A stretch of 64,000 nucleotides of DNA from Ancylostoma caninum (taxonomy: Eukaryota > Nematoda > Chromadorea > Rhabditida > Ancylostomatidae): NCBI GenBank assembly GCA_037903475.1, contig JBAJFG010000210.1, positions 234,928-298,927 of the forward strand. The letters are read 5' to 3'. The notes beneath the pieces were generated by a model that searched no databases, was not told where the DNA came from, and worked only from the letters and a program-made list of their open reading frames with translations. Shown in pieces: positions 45,845 to 57,460 of the stretch. How positions within the stretch are numbered: the stretch's first letter is position 1; each line of letters begins with the position of its first letter. The position numbers and the translations under genes were made by a program.

Positions 45845-46150
45845 TTGGCGACCTATTTGGCGAGAGAATGTGTTTGGCAAGACATTTTACGGGTTAAAAT
45901 CTTGTTTGGCAAGGCATTTTCCGGGAGAATGGGTCTAGAGTCTGTTTGGCAAGACAAAATGCGAGAGAATATGTTGACGACCTATTTTCCGGGTGTTTGG
46001 CAAGACAAGTGGCAAGAAAAGATGTTGGCGACCTATTTTCCGGGTGTTTGGCAATATAGATTGCGGGAGAATATGTTGACGACCTATTTTCCGGGTGTTT
46101 GGCAAGACAAGAGGCAACAGAATATGTTGACGACCCTTTTTCCTGAACAG
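45845..46150. repeat. Minisatellite, unit about 51 bp, TTGGCAAGAC-rich
   Basis: Units TGTTGACGACCTATTTTCCG plus GGTGTTTGGCAAGACAA start near 45971, 46022, 46074 and 46125; shorter degenerate units precede. A related TTGGCAAG cluster at 46545-46715 ends in an inverted stretch (TTGGCGAGGTTTG complement). The frame drift makes open frames here meaningless. Confidence 0.75.
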
Positions 46151-46980
46151 GCACATACGACGCATCGGCTTTCGAGTCGATGAGTCCGTTCAATTACCTC
46201 AAGTTTGAGGCACGCATTTCCAAAGAGAGTCGTACATCAGAAGGGCGGCGGTGCCAGTCCGGAGTGTGTGCTAGGCAAAATCACAGCCTGATTTTTGCAT
46301 TACGATATCTCCGTGGTCCTCGCCCACGGAGACGTCCACGTATTTCGCGCCTCCAGGCACGAATCGATGGATGTCACCGGTTCAAATGCTTGAGGAAGCA
46401 CTTCACCCAAACCACTTCCTGGATCTGACCATTAAATGTTGTAAAGCTTGAACATTGTGGTAATTTTGGAGGCCTCTCCTGGCAATGGGAGGAAACAGGA
46501 GTACGTGGCGAAATCTCACGTACAATGTTAAAGCGCAATTTTTGCATGACGACCTACTTGGCAAGATTTGTATGGCGACCTATTTGGCAAGGTTTGTGTG
46601 GCGACCCATTTGGCGGGACATCATGTTTGGCAAGATATTTGGCGGAGTTTGTTTGCCTGGCTCGTTTGCAAACCCGTTTCCTAGGTTGCCAAACAAACCT
46701 CGCCAAATGGGTCGCCAATCGACTTCAGAGTATAGACAATGTCGTTACAAAGGCATACTCTGTGCTGTTCGCAATTTTTCGGAATATGCACTGTTGCGAT
46801 GCTAGAGTCCTGGAACGCTTATATCGAGCTTATGTCGTCCATATACGGCTGGAGATGATCTCAAAAGTGGCGATTAGTCGTTTGAGGATCAGAAAATTTG
46901 GTGAACCCCCTTCCTTGAGGTCCCCCCTCCCCACCCGTTCGCCCAGGGTCCCTGACGAATTCGTTCGTTCGGGTTAAGTA

Positions 46981-47815
46981 GGTCAGTCTAGCCCTGGTTG
47001 CTCTAGGCTTAGCATGCTGCGCTCGAGTAGTGGGAACAGGATCTTGGCAGGGGACTTTTTCACCTTCCGTAGTAGGAGAATGATCTGTTGTCTCGTCGCA
47101 TGCTGTGGTTACATGAAATTCTTTCATTACAGTCCAAGCGGAACGTATCTCTTACATTTATTGTTTTTTTTTTTTTGGAACAGCTGAGAGTGTATTCAAA
47201 TGAATGAATAAACAAATAATACGTAAAACCAATTTTGAAATTATCCCGATAAATTGAATTTTTCGATTCCAGCGTTCACCATTGGTCGACTGATCCTGTC
47301 GGCGAGGTGGCTTACATCTGAATTACTTGAACAAGAAGCAATTGCGCAATACCACCAAATATATAGTTGATATAAATATAATACAAATCCTCAATATAAA
47401 ACCACGAATTCTTGAAAATGGTCAGAAATTCTAGAAAACGCAATTCCCCACACGATTCTAGAAATTGATGTCTCCACGTATTTTCGATGAAATCTGATGC
47501 ATTTGTGGTACTTTTCTAGAAAACTTCATAGAGAAAATCACTAACAATTGCTCAACACATGCAACACAATTTTGAGAAAATATTTAGCCAGAACTGAACA
47601 GGTGCACTTTACACGTTGGTCCGGACACGAAAGCAGAGATATGGTACTCATCTCATAAGGGAAGTGCATGAAATTGAGCTGCAAATGAAAGACGAGACCT
47701 ATATGGTTAGAAAGCTTGTCCAACATGATGTTACATACTAACGTGATTTCAGATACAGCATGTACGCTAGTATCTCTCACTTTTTGGCTTACACGGTCTT
47801 CATGTTCCTAACACT
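46981..47815. other. No gene seen
   Basis: AT-rich after a T14 run at 47164. The first 150 bp may be LINE 3' sequence. Confidence 0.45.
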
Positions 47816-47962
47816 GCCGCTATATTCCTCGGGGATTATAGCACCCTGCGTCGCCGTTGCTGGCGACTGTGACGCCTGTGCGTACTGCTTGTGGGCGGGG
47901 CGTCGCGGCAAACGCCGTCGCCAGAGACGCAAGGTGCCATACTCCTCGAGAAGTATAGCGGC
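47816..47962. mobile_element. MITE F, copy 2
   Basis: 147 bp, same ends as copy 1 (GCCGCTATATTCCTCGGGG left, CTCGAGAAGTATAGCGGC right) and the CACC(T/C)TGCGTCGCC subterminal block, with a shorter interior. Confidence 0.75.
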
Positions 47963-48114
47963 TACCTAAACGCCCAAACGCCATCTTGCCGCTATCGGAG
48001 GTATGCTGCTAACATTACATATATCGGTAGGATAACCAATCACACTGGCCATCATTAGCAATTTGCATGGGTAGGGTAAGAGTGTGCGAACGGACTCCAG
48101 AACCGAAAAATCCA

Positions 48115-48455
48115 TCCTGAAATCAGTGTCCACGACAATATCTTCGCAGGTAGGTGGCGATTTTTGGTGTTCTAGTTACTGTTATGATTCTATAGCAACC
48201 AGTTACATGGTAAACGACTTACTCCAGAAGTGAAAATTTCTCTAATAGTGAGAGAGTTAGAGGAATCAAAATAGCGTACACGATAATAAACTGAAAAATC
48301 CGACAGCTCACTAATGGTCGGAACCTCGCTAGGGCTGTGCTCTTTAACAGTGGTTTGGCCGACTGACTCAGTGCGACAAAACCGCTGTGAGGCCAAATGA
48401 CGGCTCCTCTACCTCAACTCGGAGGCGGAAACTTCCGTGAGTGTTGCATCTAAGG
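48115..48455. mobile_element. Decayed element B copy
   Basis: Shares the ATCTTCGCAGGTAGGTGGC block, the TACATGGTAAACGACTTACT block and a right end AAACTTCCGTGAGTGTTGC with the B copies. No clear TTAA remains. Confidence 0.55.
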
Positions 48456-48580
48456 ATTAAGCCTAGTGAAAATTCGAGTGGAGATTGGGTTTTGCAAAAT
48501 ACTAATATGAAGAATAATGTAAAGGCACAGAAAAACGCTTGGAGGCTCATATGTGCAAGGAGTTCTCGCAAGATCACGAC

Positions 48581-49663
48581 CAGGGTCAAGCGTGATGATG
48601 GTAAAAGGTCGACCCCCATACGCCCCCCCCCCCCTTTGAGCCACCAAAAATGCGACCCCCCCCCCCTTTGCACACAAATTTCCTTCTATGCTTGCAAAGT
48701 TTAGATATTTAGATATCCCATTTCAGGTGTTCGTACTGCGAGAGATGTGGTGGAGCCAGAGCATAGGAAGGAGAAAGAGGCTCTTTTGTATCTAACTAGT
48801 TCTTTGGAAGTTTTTTGGAAAACGTTGGAATGTACGCGGTGCACAAAAAACGTGCATTAACTATGCAATGTTGCTTACGTAACTGATGAGGCTCGAACAC
48901 ATCAAGAAAAAACATCCATATACATCATCTACATGGTGAAGGGTTCGATCCCTACCGAGGCTAAAATTTTTGCTGAGGGTTAAAGCGTGTGCGGTGAGCG
49001 AATTTCAGTCTGAAAGCGTCCGTACAGAGTTTCTAAACGAAATACCTTCGTATTCGTCACGAAAAACAACCATACACAGCGACATGGTCAAGAGTTCGAT
49101 CCCCTCCGAGGCTAGAATTTTTGCATGGCGTGAAATGACACGCGCTTGCAGTAGATTCGAGATGATCGACCGCAAAGCACGAAATAACTGTTTATAGGGG
49201 TGGAGGACTGAGTAGGACTTTCAGCACGGACGTGCGAAAATTTCAGCCTAAAATTTAGACTCGTTCAGAGGCATGGTTGTAGTCGGACACGAATATCAGA
49301 AGATCTGGCCCGTTGAGGTCCCAATTTTTTTCAGGTTTTTAATAGTCGAAGGTTTGCGCTTTCAGGCTGTACAGCTCGTTTTTCCGCAGCTGCTTCCACC
49401 GCGATTCAACTCCGTCGATAAAAACATGGAAAAAAGGCCATTTTTATCGACGAAACCTCGAAACTAAAATCCATAAAATGACTTTTTACCGGCCTGCAGG
49501 ACTGGGTAGGACTTTCAGTACGGACGTGCGAAAATTTTAGCCTAAATTTCTACCTCCTATTCCACACTAAGGCACCCCCCTCCCGACCACGACCCCCCTC
49601 TTTCCCCACCCCCCCCGTACGACCCCCCCCCCTTGATAATTTATCGACACACGCTTGACCCTG
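48581..49663. repeat. Element Q1: inverted CAGGGTCAAGCGT ends with C-rich subterminal tracts
   Basis: CAGGGTCAAGCGTGATGATG at the left and the inverted ACGCTTGACCCTG at the right. Just inside both ends are pure C runs of 11-14. Interior contains two copies of a tRNA-like box B block (near 48941 and 49090) and two copies of GGACTTTCAG(C/T)ACGGACGTGC (49226, 49507). Confidence 0.5.
48930..49140. repeat. Duplicated tRNA-like box B block
   Basis: GGTTCGATCCCTACCGAGGC (48942) and AGTTCGATCCCCTCCGAGGC (49092), each followed by TA(A/G)AATTTTTGC. Box B consensus suggests SINE ancestry; box A is not convincing. Confidence 0.45.
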
Positions 49664-51174
49664 ATTACGACAGATCTCACTGATATGAACCCTTGATTAC
49701 TGCAACTCTTATTCAATTTGGTTGCGCTTGAGAGCTTCCAATTCAGTATCATCGACACAGAATCATATTCGGAATCAGTTTTCTTTTGTCCATTGGATGT
49801 GTCAAGGATAGAAAAGAAAGGCCACGAAAGCAAACGCCGCAAAGGAACTTGCGAACGCTGAAGAAGAAGAAGAAAGTGAGATAATCCCTGCGAGTGATTT
49901 CAACTTATATGAATTTGGATGCATTTATGAACTTCGCAAGAAGACCAGAAAGGAAAATTGAGCACATCAGATGATGCTTTCCGCAATCGGATGAGGTTAG
50001 ACAGAAAGTACCAGAAAAGTTTGGACGGAATTTGCCAGCAAAGACAATTGAGAAGGTTGAAGTGTAGCCAAAAGAATAAAAAGAAAACAAATAAAAGAGG
50101 AAACCTTTCACCTCTAGACATAAATGCAAACCGTAGAGGAGTAGTAACACTTCCAGCCATAACATTCAAGGACCTTAAACCTCCGACGAACTAAATGTAG
50201 CAGCATCATGAGTGCTTTTCGCAACGAGTACTCAAGAAAACTAAGCAATATATCTGCTCGAAAGTGGATTGGTGCAAAAAAAGTGATGTTTAAATTATGA
50301 TATTCGAATCTGTATCATGTGGAAGAACAAAGAACCACTGTACAAATATTGTCACGGTCGAAAACCAGGGAAGAAAGGGAAACGTCATGCTTTCACCTCG
50401 AACCATTACTACTTATCGGCGAAGAGGGGAGGGATAAAACATTCAAATGTATTCTACAGTACAGAGTATGTACAAAATGACCAAACATCATATAGTGCAA
50501 AAAAATGACCTTGGGCCCTAATTACTCCTACTGAGGAAGTGGATCCGAAGTTCGAACTGCACAAGCTTATATACGCCCTCCCAGGAACTTCAGGAAAAAA
50601 AGAAAAGATGTGAGAAAGTAACGCTCTTGGATGCGTGCACATTCCTCTCAATGTGTTCAAGATGTTATGTGTACACTTCAGATTTATCCAGCAAAATGAA
50701 TCCATCATATAACAAGGAGAATCCTAGCTGAGATTTCTTTAAAGAATGAAAAAGGATTTGTAGCATCTTCACGATGTTATTACAATGCCTGCAACTGTAA
50801 AATGGATGTTTTGCAAAGATGGGTGCATGCTACTGCCTATAGAAGATAAGCGAAACAGAAACACGAAGGTCTAACAAATACAACAAAGAACATCAACAAC
50901 AACAAGAACAAAGAACATCAAATCTTGAACATCTGTTCGAAGGACTGGTATGAGGCTACGATTCTCACAATGCGGCGCGGTCGCGTCGCGGGCGTTTGCG
51001 CTGGAGCATATAAGGTAACTGGGAACAAGACTGTTTCACGGGAATTGCTATGGGGGCGGCGCCACATTGCTCGTTGACCCTTCTTCATGTGCTTTAACCA
51101 CTATATAGTCAACATTTGGGAATATCCATACCAAGGTTGGTTGACGGGTGATGTCGGGTTGGCTCCGTTACGAG
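49664..51174. other. No gene seen
   Basis: Between elements Q1 and Q2. Short Lys-rich plus-strand frames near 49.9-50.5 kb have no motif. Confidence 0.45.
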
Positions 51175-52428
51175 CAGGGTCAAGCATGATAATGGGAAAA
51201 ACCGACCATCATTACGACCCCCCCCCCCCCTTATTCCCTCGTCCCATCACCATCTTTTCACGACCCCCCCCCTCCTACTCACGTGTGTTTTCTCTGCACA
51301 CTGAGCAGTTTCAAGAAAGACGACACAAAAGCAACGCACTAAAAGCCAAAAATTGGAACTAAGACAACCCTGAAGTGTCAAAACAGCACTGAACAGCAGC
51401 GCATGCAAGAAATCGGTTTCAGCACTGGCCCTTGCGCGCCCTCGGGTTCGATTCCCGGCGTCTTCGGGAAGTTTTTGCACGGGTCGGAACCACTCCAGAA
51501 TTTGGAGTGCAGTAGAAATGGTGAAAACATCATGCTAGAATTTGCCTACAGGGCCCGTCAGTTCGTGGAAAACTAGGATGACATAGACCCCGCGTTCAAC
51601 TTCTCTGACTTGAAATCAGAAAACGCTTTTCACCATGTTCATAGAACATGACCAGCTCTATCTTGTTTCAGAGTTTCAATCTTCTATGCCTTCATATATT
51701 TTTGAGAGCTCGATGGAAAATTTTTTGGATTTTCGGGTCTTCGAGGGGAAATCTAATTCACTCAAGCAGCAGGAAACTTCGGGCGGCGATAATGGAGCAA
51801 ATGAATGCCTGCTTGGAGCTCTATTAAGTGAAGGTAGTCTTGTTTTAATGGTAGGCAAACTGTCTGTGCAGAAGTTCAAGAAGCGAAAATCTCGCAATTG
51901 GAAGAGATAGAGAAAATGGAGTAGATCTGTTTGAAAAACCACTGAAAAGCCATTTGCAGATATCACAAAAACTTTTCTCCTATGAGTTTTAGAGGAGGAA
52001 ATTTCTCACTGGACTACAGAATCTGGCTCCACGAAGTTTGCTCGTTCTCCTGCAATTTAGATGGCAAATCGATGGGAAATCCAAGCTTCCCATCGAGCTC
52101 CTAAACCTATATGAAGCCATAGAAAATTGAAACTCTGAGAAAAGATAGAGCTAATCATGCTCTATGAACATGGTGAAAAGCGTTTTCTCATTTCCAGTCA
52201 GAGAAGTTGAGCGCGGGGTCTAAGTCACCCTATTTTCCACGAACCGACGAGCCCATGGTATTATGATACCATGGAGGAATCATAACTTTCCACATTTTTT
52301 ACATTCGTTGGTCAAGCCACCCCTCTACTTTTCCCACCCCTACTCCTCCAACACGACCTGCCCCGCCCCCCTTCCCAGCCCCTTCCGTACGAACCCCATG
52401 GGAAATTTCCATCGGACGCTTGACCCTG
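51175..52428. repeat. Element Q2: second CAGGGTCAAGC element, containing foldback K
   Basis: CAGGGTCAAGCATGATAATG left and inverted GGACGCTTGACCCTGG right, with C runs inside each end (51218-51231; 51266-51273; C-rich 52341-52400). A box-B-like GGTTCGATTCCCGG is at 51430. Confidence 0.5.
51551..52255. mobile_element. Long foldback element K
   Basis: The left 150 or so bases (GGGCCCGTCAGTTCGTGGAA, CCCCGCGTTCAACTTCTCTG, CGCTTTTCACCATGTTCATA) reappear inverted on the right. The arms continue weakly to the centre (GAGCTCGATGG against CCATCGAGCTC). Lies inside element Q2. Confidence 0.72.
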
Positions 52429-52724
52429 GTTACGACGAGTGCAATTACGTTCCCTGTTTATATTTGCATATTGAGGTATGCAACAAGAGAATTTGTTCTT
52501 CATACGGAAATAACCTCCTGTACATGAGTTGAAAATGCGTCCGTGCACGGCTTAGTATCTAAGAGCAACATTATCATAATTTTCAAATTAAGCAGATTCT
52601 AGTTTTCATTTCTCGGAAGGGGTAACACTGTTGATTAGAACACAAATTCTACGAGTTTCCATCCAGAACCCCGAAAACAACTTAATGAGCATTGTGTATT
52701 AAGCGGACTCTCCCGCTCTCTCAT

Positions 52725-52935
52725 CGACAAGTTGGGTGATAGGTTGTCGACAAGTTGTCGGTCCAGAAGCTTACCGACAACTTGCTTTGGCTTTTCCTTG
52801 TCGACAAGTCGTTGGAAGAAAAGGTTGCTGACGACTTGTTTGGGATGAAGTGATGACGTCAAGTTGTCGACGATTTGCCAGTGAAAAAGATGCCTGCAAG
52901 CTGTTTTGGGACAAAGCTGGGCTGACAACTTGTTC
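52725..52935. repeat. Cluster of CGACAAGTTG words
   Basis: At least seven direct or inverted copies of (GT)CGACAAGTTG(TCG) in 210 bp (52728, 52746, 52774, 52801, 52832, 52859, 52923). Spacing irregular. Possible remnant end of an element. Confidence 0.55.
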
Positions 52936-53055
52936 TAGGGCTTCTGACTATGTCTGTCACGTTTACGGACATCTACTAATCACCTTGCTCACCTTGACTG
53001 CCGTCGATCTTCGGATATACCGAGCGGGCGCCAGCAATCCTTCCATTTGACCCTA

Positions 53056-54835
53056 TCATGTGCCAGAGTTGTTCAAGGGATTCTGTCCGTTCGAGAGACA
53101 CGAAGAGCATTGTATCCTTCTTGAAGGACTTCGTGAAGAAGTCTGACCATCGGGTCGGTGGTCCTCCTGTTGTGCGCTTAACGTTCCGTGGAGTCCAGTC
53201 GCTGACAGCTCTTGTCCAACGGTTGTCGTTAAACGCATCACGTGCCCGGCCCGCCTGATCTTACTCAATTTGGCGTAAGCGGCAGCGTCCCTGGTTTTCG
53301 ACTGTTGACGCAGGGTGGAACTCGGTATTCCTGCCCTCATTTGCGCGAGAGGGGTTATTCCTAACATCACCCTCTCGATAGAGCGTTCGATGACACTGAC
53401 CGCGTTCTCATCCTGCTTGCGCAGCGCCCAGGTTTCTGAGGAGTACGTCAAAGCAGGGAGAACCGTTGTATTGAAGAGGTGAGCACGGAGCCTGGTGTTC
53501 TTCGTCTTCTTCACTACGTCCTCGATGCTCTTATAAGCTCCCCAAGCCGCTCGTTTTCTGCTGCTCAGCTCTGGAGCGAGGTCGTTCATCATGTTGACTT
53601 TCCGACCTCATATACGTAGCTGAAGCATCCGGATATGGTCATTCCGTTGAGCGAGAATGGGCATCCGGGATCCATCCGTTTCTAGGGACATCGCCTTCGT
53701 CAGATTCAGTTGGAGACCGATCTTCCCACCTGCGTCATCGGAGTCGGCCAACATCCGTTCCGCTTCGCTGATTTTTGGCGTTATAAGGATGGTGCCGTCA
53801 GCGAAGCGAAGATGACTAAGTCGCCGGCCATCAACTTGCACTCCCATGCTATCCCATTCCAGTTTCCGCATGAAGTCTTCGAGAGTGGCACTGAATGGTT
53901 TTGGCGACACGGTATCGCCTTGCCGAACCCCTCTCTTGACGTCGATGGTGATGTCGTCGTAGAATGGAGAAATCCTGGTCGTGAAGTTGCTGTAGAGCTC
54001 ACGAAATACCTTGATGTATTGAGTAGGAACGCCCGGGTCCTCAGAGCTTCCAAGACCGCTTCTGTCTCAACAGACTCGAAGGCTTTCAAATCGATGAACG
54101 TGAGACAGAGGGTCATCTCATACTCTCGCGATAGTTCGATGAGTCTAGTGACGGTGTGTATGTGATTGATCGTACTGAATCCTTTTCGAAACCCTGCCTA
54201 CTCGCACGGCTGCGCTTCATCTAGTGTTCTCTCGATTCTGTTTAAGATCATTAGCGTGAAAAGCTTGTAGACGACGGACAGTAGGCAGGTGGGGCGATAA
54301 TTGCCGATGTCCTGCGGATCTCCCTTCTTGTACAGCAGCACGGTCCTGCTGTTCTTCCATTAGTTGGGTACCTTGCATTCCGAGAAATACCGCGTGAAAA
54401 GCCTAGCCAACGTGTTGATGAGAACTGGCGGTAGGTTCTTCAGATATTCCGATCGTATCCTGTCGGGACCCGGTGCTGTATGATTCTTCACCGACTTGAT
54501 GGCATGTGGGATTTTGGGAGCGAGAACCGATGGGACAACATACCCATCCTCCTCAAGATGACATTGAGGGAGGTGGACATGGCTATCGAAGAGATTCGAG
54601 TAGAAGTCGTGGATGACCTTCTTCATTACCCGTCTCGAGGAAGAAATTGTTCCGTCTGGTGCCGGAGGGCGGACATCTTGGCCTTGCGGTTGGCGAAGTC
54701 TCGGCGGGCGTTGCGGATGCTTTTCCTTGCCTCTGCGGCTTCGGCCAACAGAACGGACATCTAATACCCAGCTTCATTTCTGATCGATCGCCGCGGGCGC
54801 ATGAAGTGGTCCTTTTTCGCATTCTCTGCATGCAG
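53056..54835 (-). pseudogene. RTE-type non-LTR retrotransposon, 5'-truncated and inactive
   Basis: Read on the minus strand from 54835 down: a maturase-like lead (FYSNLFDSHV, APGPDRIRSEYLKNLP), finger and palm motifs (IGNYRPTCLLSVVYKLF, TFIDLKAFESVE), then LRFADGTILI and, at the end, the RTE C-terminal block (TYSSETWALRKQ, RSIERVMLGI, RRAGHVMRL). These are typical of RTE elements of strongylid nematodes. The frame changes several times and contains stops. The catalytic FADD is FADG (53794-53805), so polymerase activity is lost. No endonuclease domain is visible upstream, consistent with 5' truncation during insertion. Confidence 0.88.
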
Positions 54836-54985
54836 TAACATCGAAAGACTATAAATTTGTTCAGCTAAAGGTTTTCAGGTCTTAGAAAAAATTCAGAAGA
54901 GTCCTCTGGCCATCCTGAAACTGTAAAGGACTTTTCATCCCATACAGACTGAATCGCTGGGGGTCCGCTGGGCCTAATCTATGTA

Positions 54986-55725
54986 TTAGGTTGGTCTGAA
55001 ACTGTAGCACCAAATTTAATACTTTTTTTCCCAAAAAAGTCAACTTTATTATGAGTCGTGTATCAATCAACGAAATAATTACCATTATGCTTCACGAGGT
55101 ATGGCCAACGCTTCAACAGAGCATCAGATCCAGAAATCAAGAACCTGGCAGCTGCGAGTCGAAGAAGCTTGAAATCTCACTTTTCAGTTTAGTCTGATCA
55201 TTGATTTTTTTCTCCTCGTGAATACAGCTCCAGTGCCGCAAACAAGTGGTAGTCAGACGATGTCAAGTCGGGAGAATAAGCAGGGTGAAGTAGAACTTCC
55301 CAGCCTAGTTCGGCAATTTCTGGCAAGTAAGATCTGCCATGTGAGGTGGAGCGTTGTCACGAAGTTGAGCAACATTCTCAATTTTTCTGTGCTTCAGGCG
55401 AATAGCGTCCACCAATTTCTGTAGTTGAGAAGGGTAGGGTGGTGGAGCTGTCACGGTGTGCATAGGTGGCAGCAGTTTTCATTGCAGCATTCCTTCGGAA
55501 TCCCACTAACAACACATCAAAACCTTCGCCCAGCGCTTCTTTCGGCTGCTTTGGAGGTGGTGTGGCACGCGGAAGCTACAGCTGTCGTGCGTGATTAACG
55601 TACAACCTCCACCTCTCATCTCCAGTAGTGAGTTGAAAGTCGCTCCTTTGTGGACGCAGCAGCAAGGACTGACACACACTCATTCTTGCAAGGCACTGAA
55701 TTCGTGGTGGACCCAAGCCGACATC
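54986..55725 (-). mobile_element. Second mariner, minus strand, 5' side truncated
   Basis: The left end TTAGGTTGGTCTGAAAC follows TA (54984-54985). Minus-strand fragments read LTTGDERWRLYVNHARQ, RDNAPPHMA and WEVLLHPAYSPDLTSSDYHL, the second and third catalytic Asp motifs of mariner transposases, in different frames and with stops. I did not find the matching right end, so it is truncated near 55.7 kb. Different subfamily from the 57.5-kb copy judged by its ends. Confidence 0.82.
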
Positions 55726-55899
55726 ACGTTATTTTACATTACATTTACAGTGCGGATTTACAGTGTTTGTATTTACAGTGCGGATTTAGGCGTTTTCCGT
55801 ACATTTTTCGTAATCTTCACTGAGCCGTTTCCAGACCTTCCGACTAAGTACTTGGGTTACGTATTAAAGCGGCAGTTCCGAAGTTTCGAAAAAGTTTCG

Positions 55900-56588
55900 T
55901 GAAATTTTCGAGAGTAGCAAAGTTTATGTAAATTGTGATGACAATCCCGCAAGTCTTCCACGTTGAGTTGAAGGGCGAGTACGTAAGTCATAACTCATTA
56001 TGGGTTTGGTTCACTTCCAAGACATTGAAAAATACGAGTATGTGTCAAGTATACATCTGATTCTGCAGATAAACCTAAAACATGCAATAAGCACAATTTT
56101 TGAAAAAGACAGCACACTAGTCTGTTTGATGGTTGGCTCATTTAAACTCAGCTAACAACAACCATCATAGCGCTGCAGTTTACCGCACAGGGCCACACTG
56201 TACTGAGCTGCTATTGAAAGGGAAATCATTGTTCATCATTTGCCGTGAAAGAAGAGATTTTATGAAATTTTCGTGAGTAGCAAAGTTTATGTAAATTGTG
56301 ATGACAATCCCGCAAGTCTTCCACGTTGAGTTGAAGGGCGAGTACGTAAGTCATAACTCATTATGGGTTTGGTTCACTTCCAAGACATTGAAGAATACGA
56401 GTATGTGTCAAGTATACTTCTGATTCTGCAGATAAACTTAGAACATGCAATAAGCGCAATTTTTGAAAAAAAAAACAACACACTAGTCTGTTTGATGGTT
56501 GGCTCATTTAAACTCAGCTAACAACAAGCACCATAGCGCTGCGGTTTACCGCACAGGGCCACACTGTTCTGAGCTGCTATTGAAAGGG
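55900..56588. repeat. 362-bp tandem duplication
   Basis: Copy 1 begins at 55900 and copy 2 at 56262 with TGAAATTTTCG(A/T)GAGTAGC; aligned by eye they differ by under 20 changes. Copy 1 is followed by about 40 bp of unique sequence before copy 2. Confidence 0.88.
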
Positions 56589-56876
56589 TCCGGTCCCAAA
56601 ACTTTCTTGTGTCTCCATCGCACTGATCAGTCGACTGCTGCCTCCATCTTCCGTTAACTACTTCATTCATTACTTGATTCAATTCCGAAACTGAAGTAGT
56701 GGTCAGGAAAGCCATGGTCTGGAGAGACACCCGGACGAGCGAACAACATCGAGAGCACCATGGGAAAGACGCCGTACTAGGCAAGTAAATTAATTGAAAG
56801 TTTTCATTCTTACGCTGCCTGTGCTGAACGCTCCCTGTGTCCAACGTTTGATCGAGTTTCCGAATGTATCTCTGAT
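56518..56876 (-). CDS. Candidate two-exon 3' gene fragment, unidentified
   Basis: An exon-like 63-nt block (56814-56876; TTTTTTGTAG acceptor, GTAAGA donor) encodes IRDTFGNSIKRWTQGAFSTG plus one residue, phase 0. A second block from an acceptor at 56718 continues in phase 0 (TMAFLTTTSVSELNQ... GRWRQQSTDQC... TRKFWDR) to a TAG at 56518. The last part lies in the right copy of a 362-bp tandem duplication, and the left copy carries the same stop. No family recognised; it could be a truncated gene or chance. Confidence 0.3.
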
Positions 56877-57460
56877 CTACAAAAAAAAAATCAAAAAACG
56901 AAAGCTAAGTTCCATCATTTACTAATCTTGAAACTAAGATTTCTGCTACTAATACGTCTCCTTCTGTGTAGCAAAGCTGTCTTTACTCAGCATTAGTGAT
57001 CATGCGCGCGGACTCTAGGAAAATAGATGAGAAATTGAGTATCACTTGGGGGAGCGTTGATGAAAAATTCGATGAACGTAGCACTTGCCAACTCGATTGC
57101 GAGATCGTCAAGGAGGCTGTGTATACGTCAGGATGTGAAGACCTCATTCATGAATTCGAAGAAGGTCGGATTACGATCCAGCGTCGCCCTATTGGTAGTT
57201 CTCGTGGCCCGGAAAGTGTGGCCAAATTATAAAAATAACTCTCGCTAATCAGTCAATCAAGGATTCTCTTCTTTCTCATTTGGGAAGCGCTTGGCAATGT
57301 TCTACACAAAAGCTTGTTCCACAGTGAAGGAGCTAACACCGCTCTTTGCGCAAACAGGCCGGTTATTTGAATACTCGGGCTGGCAATAAGAAAATGAATA
57401 AATTCAAAAAAATTTCAATAGAAAAAAGTGAAAGAATGACGAGGAGTAGAAACGTATATA
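56877..57460. other. No gene seen
   Basis: Two overlapping plus-strand frames (56996-57232, 57057-57248) could be decayed element sequence; not recognised. Confidence 0.4.

Larger units (their letters stand above)
44796..46980 (+). pseudogene. CR1/Jockey-like LINE reverse transcriptase, split by two insertions
   Basis: Block 1 (about 44800-45280) encodes IIYVDLSKAFDKVCHN, FEYIGIRGKLLEWIRSYFNK and, in shifted frames, the GVPQG..LSPLLFL and YADD-like regions. Block 2 (45776-45843) encodes NPGISVDKQLKISDHTLR. Block 3 (46710-46860) encodes SIDNVVTKAYSVLFAIFR and LERLYRAYVVHI. These are consecutive RT motifs of the CR1/Jockey group. Between blocks 1 and 2 lies a tandem duplication with a tRNA-like gene, and between 2 and 3 a TTGGCAAGAC-rich minisatellite. 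Stops and frameshifts show it is dead. Confidence 0.75.

Noticed and set aside
56996..57248. Two overlapping plus-strand frames as a gene
   Set aside because: Both readable only briefly, no motif, adjacent to mariner; could be element remnant.
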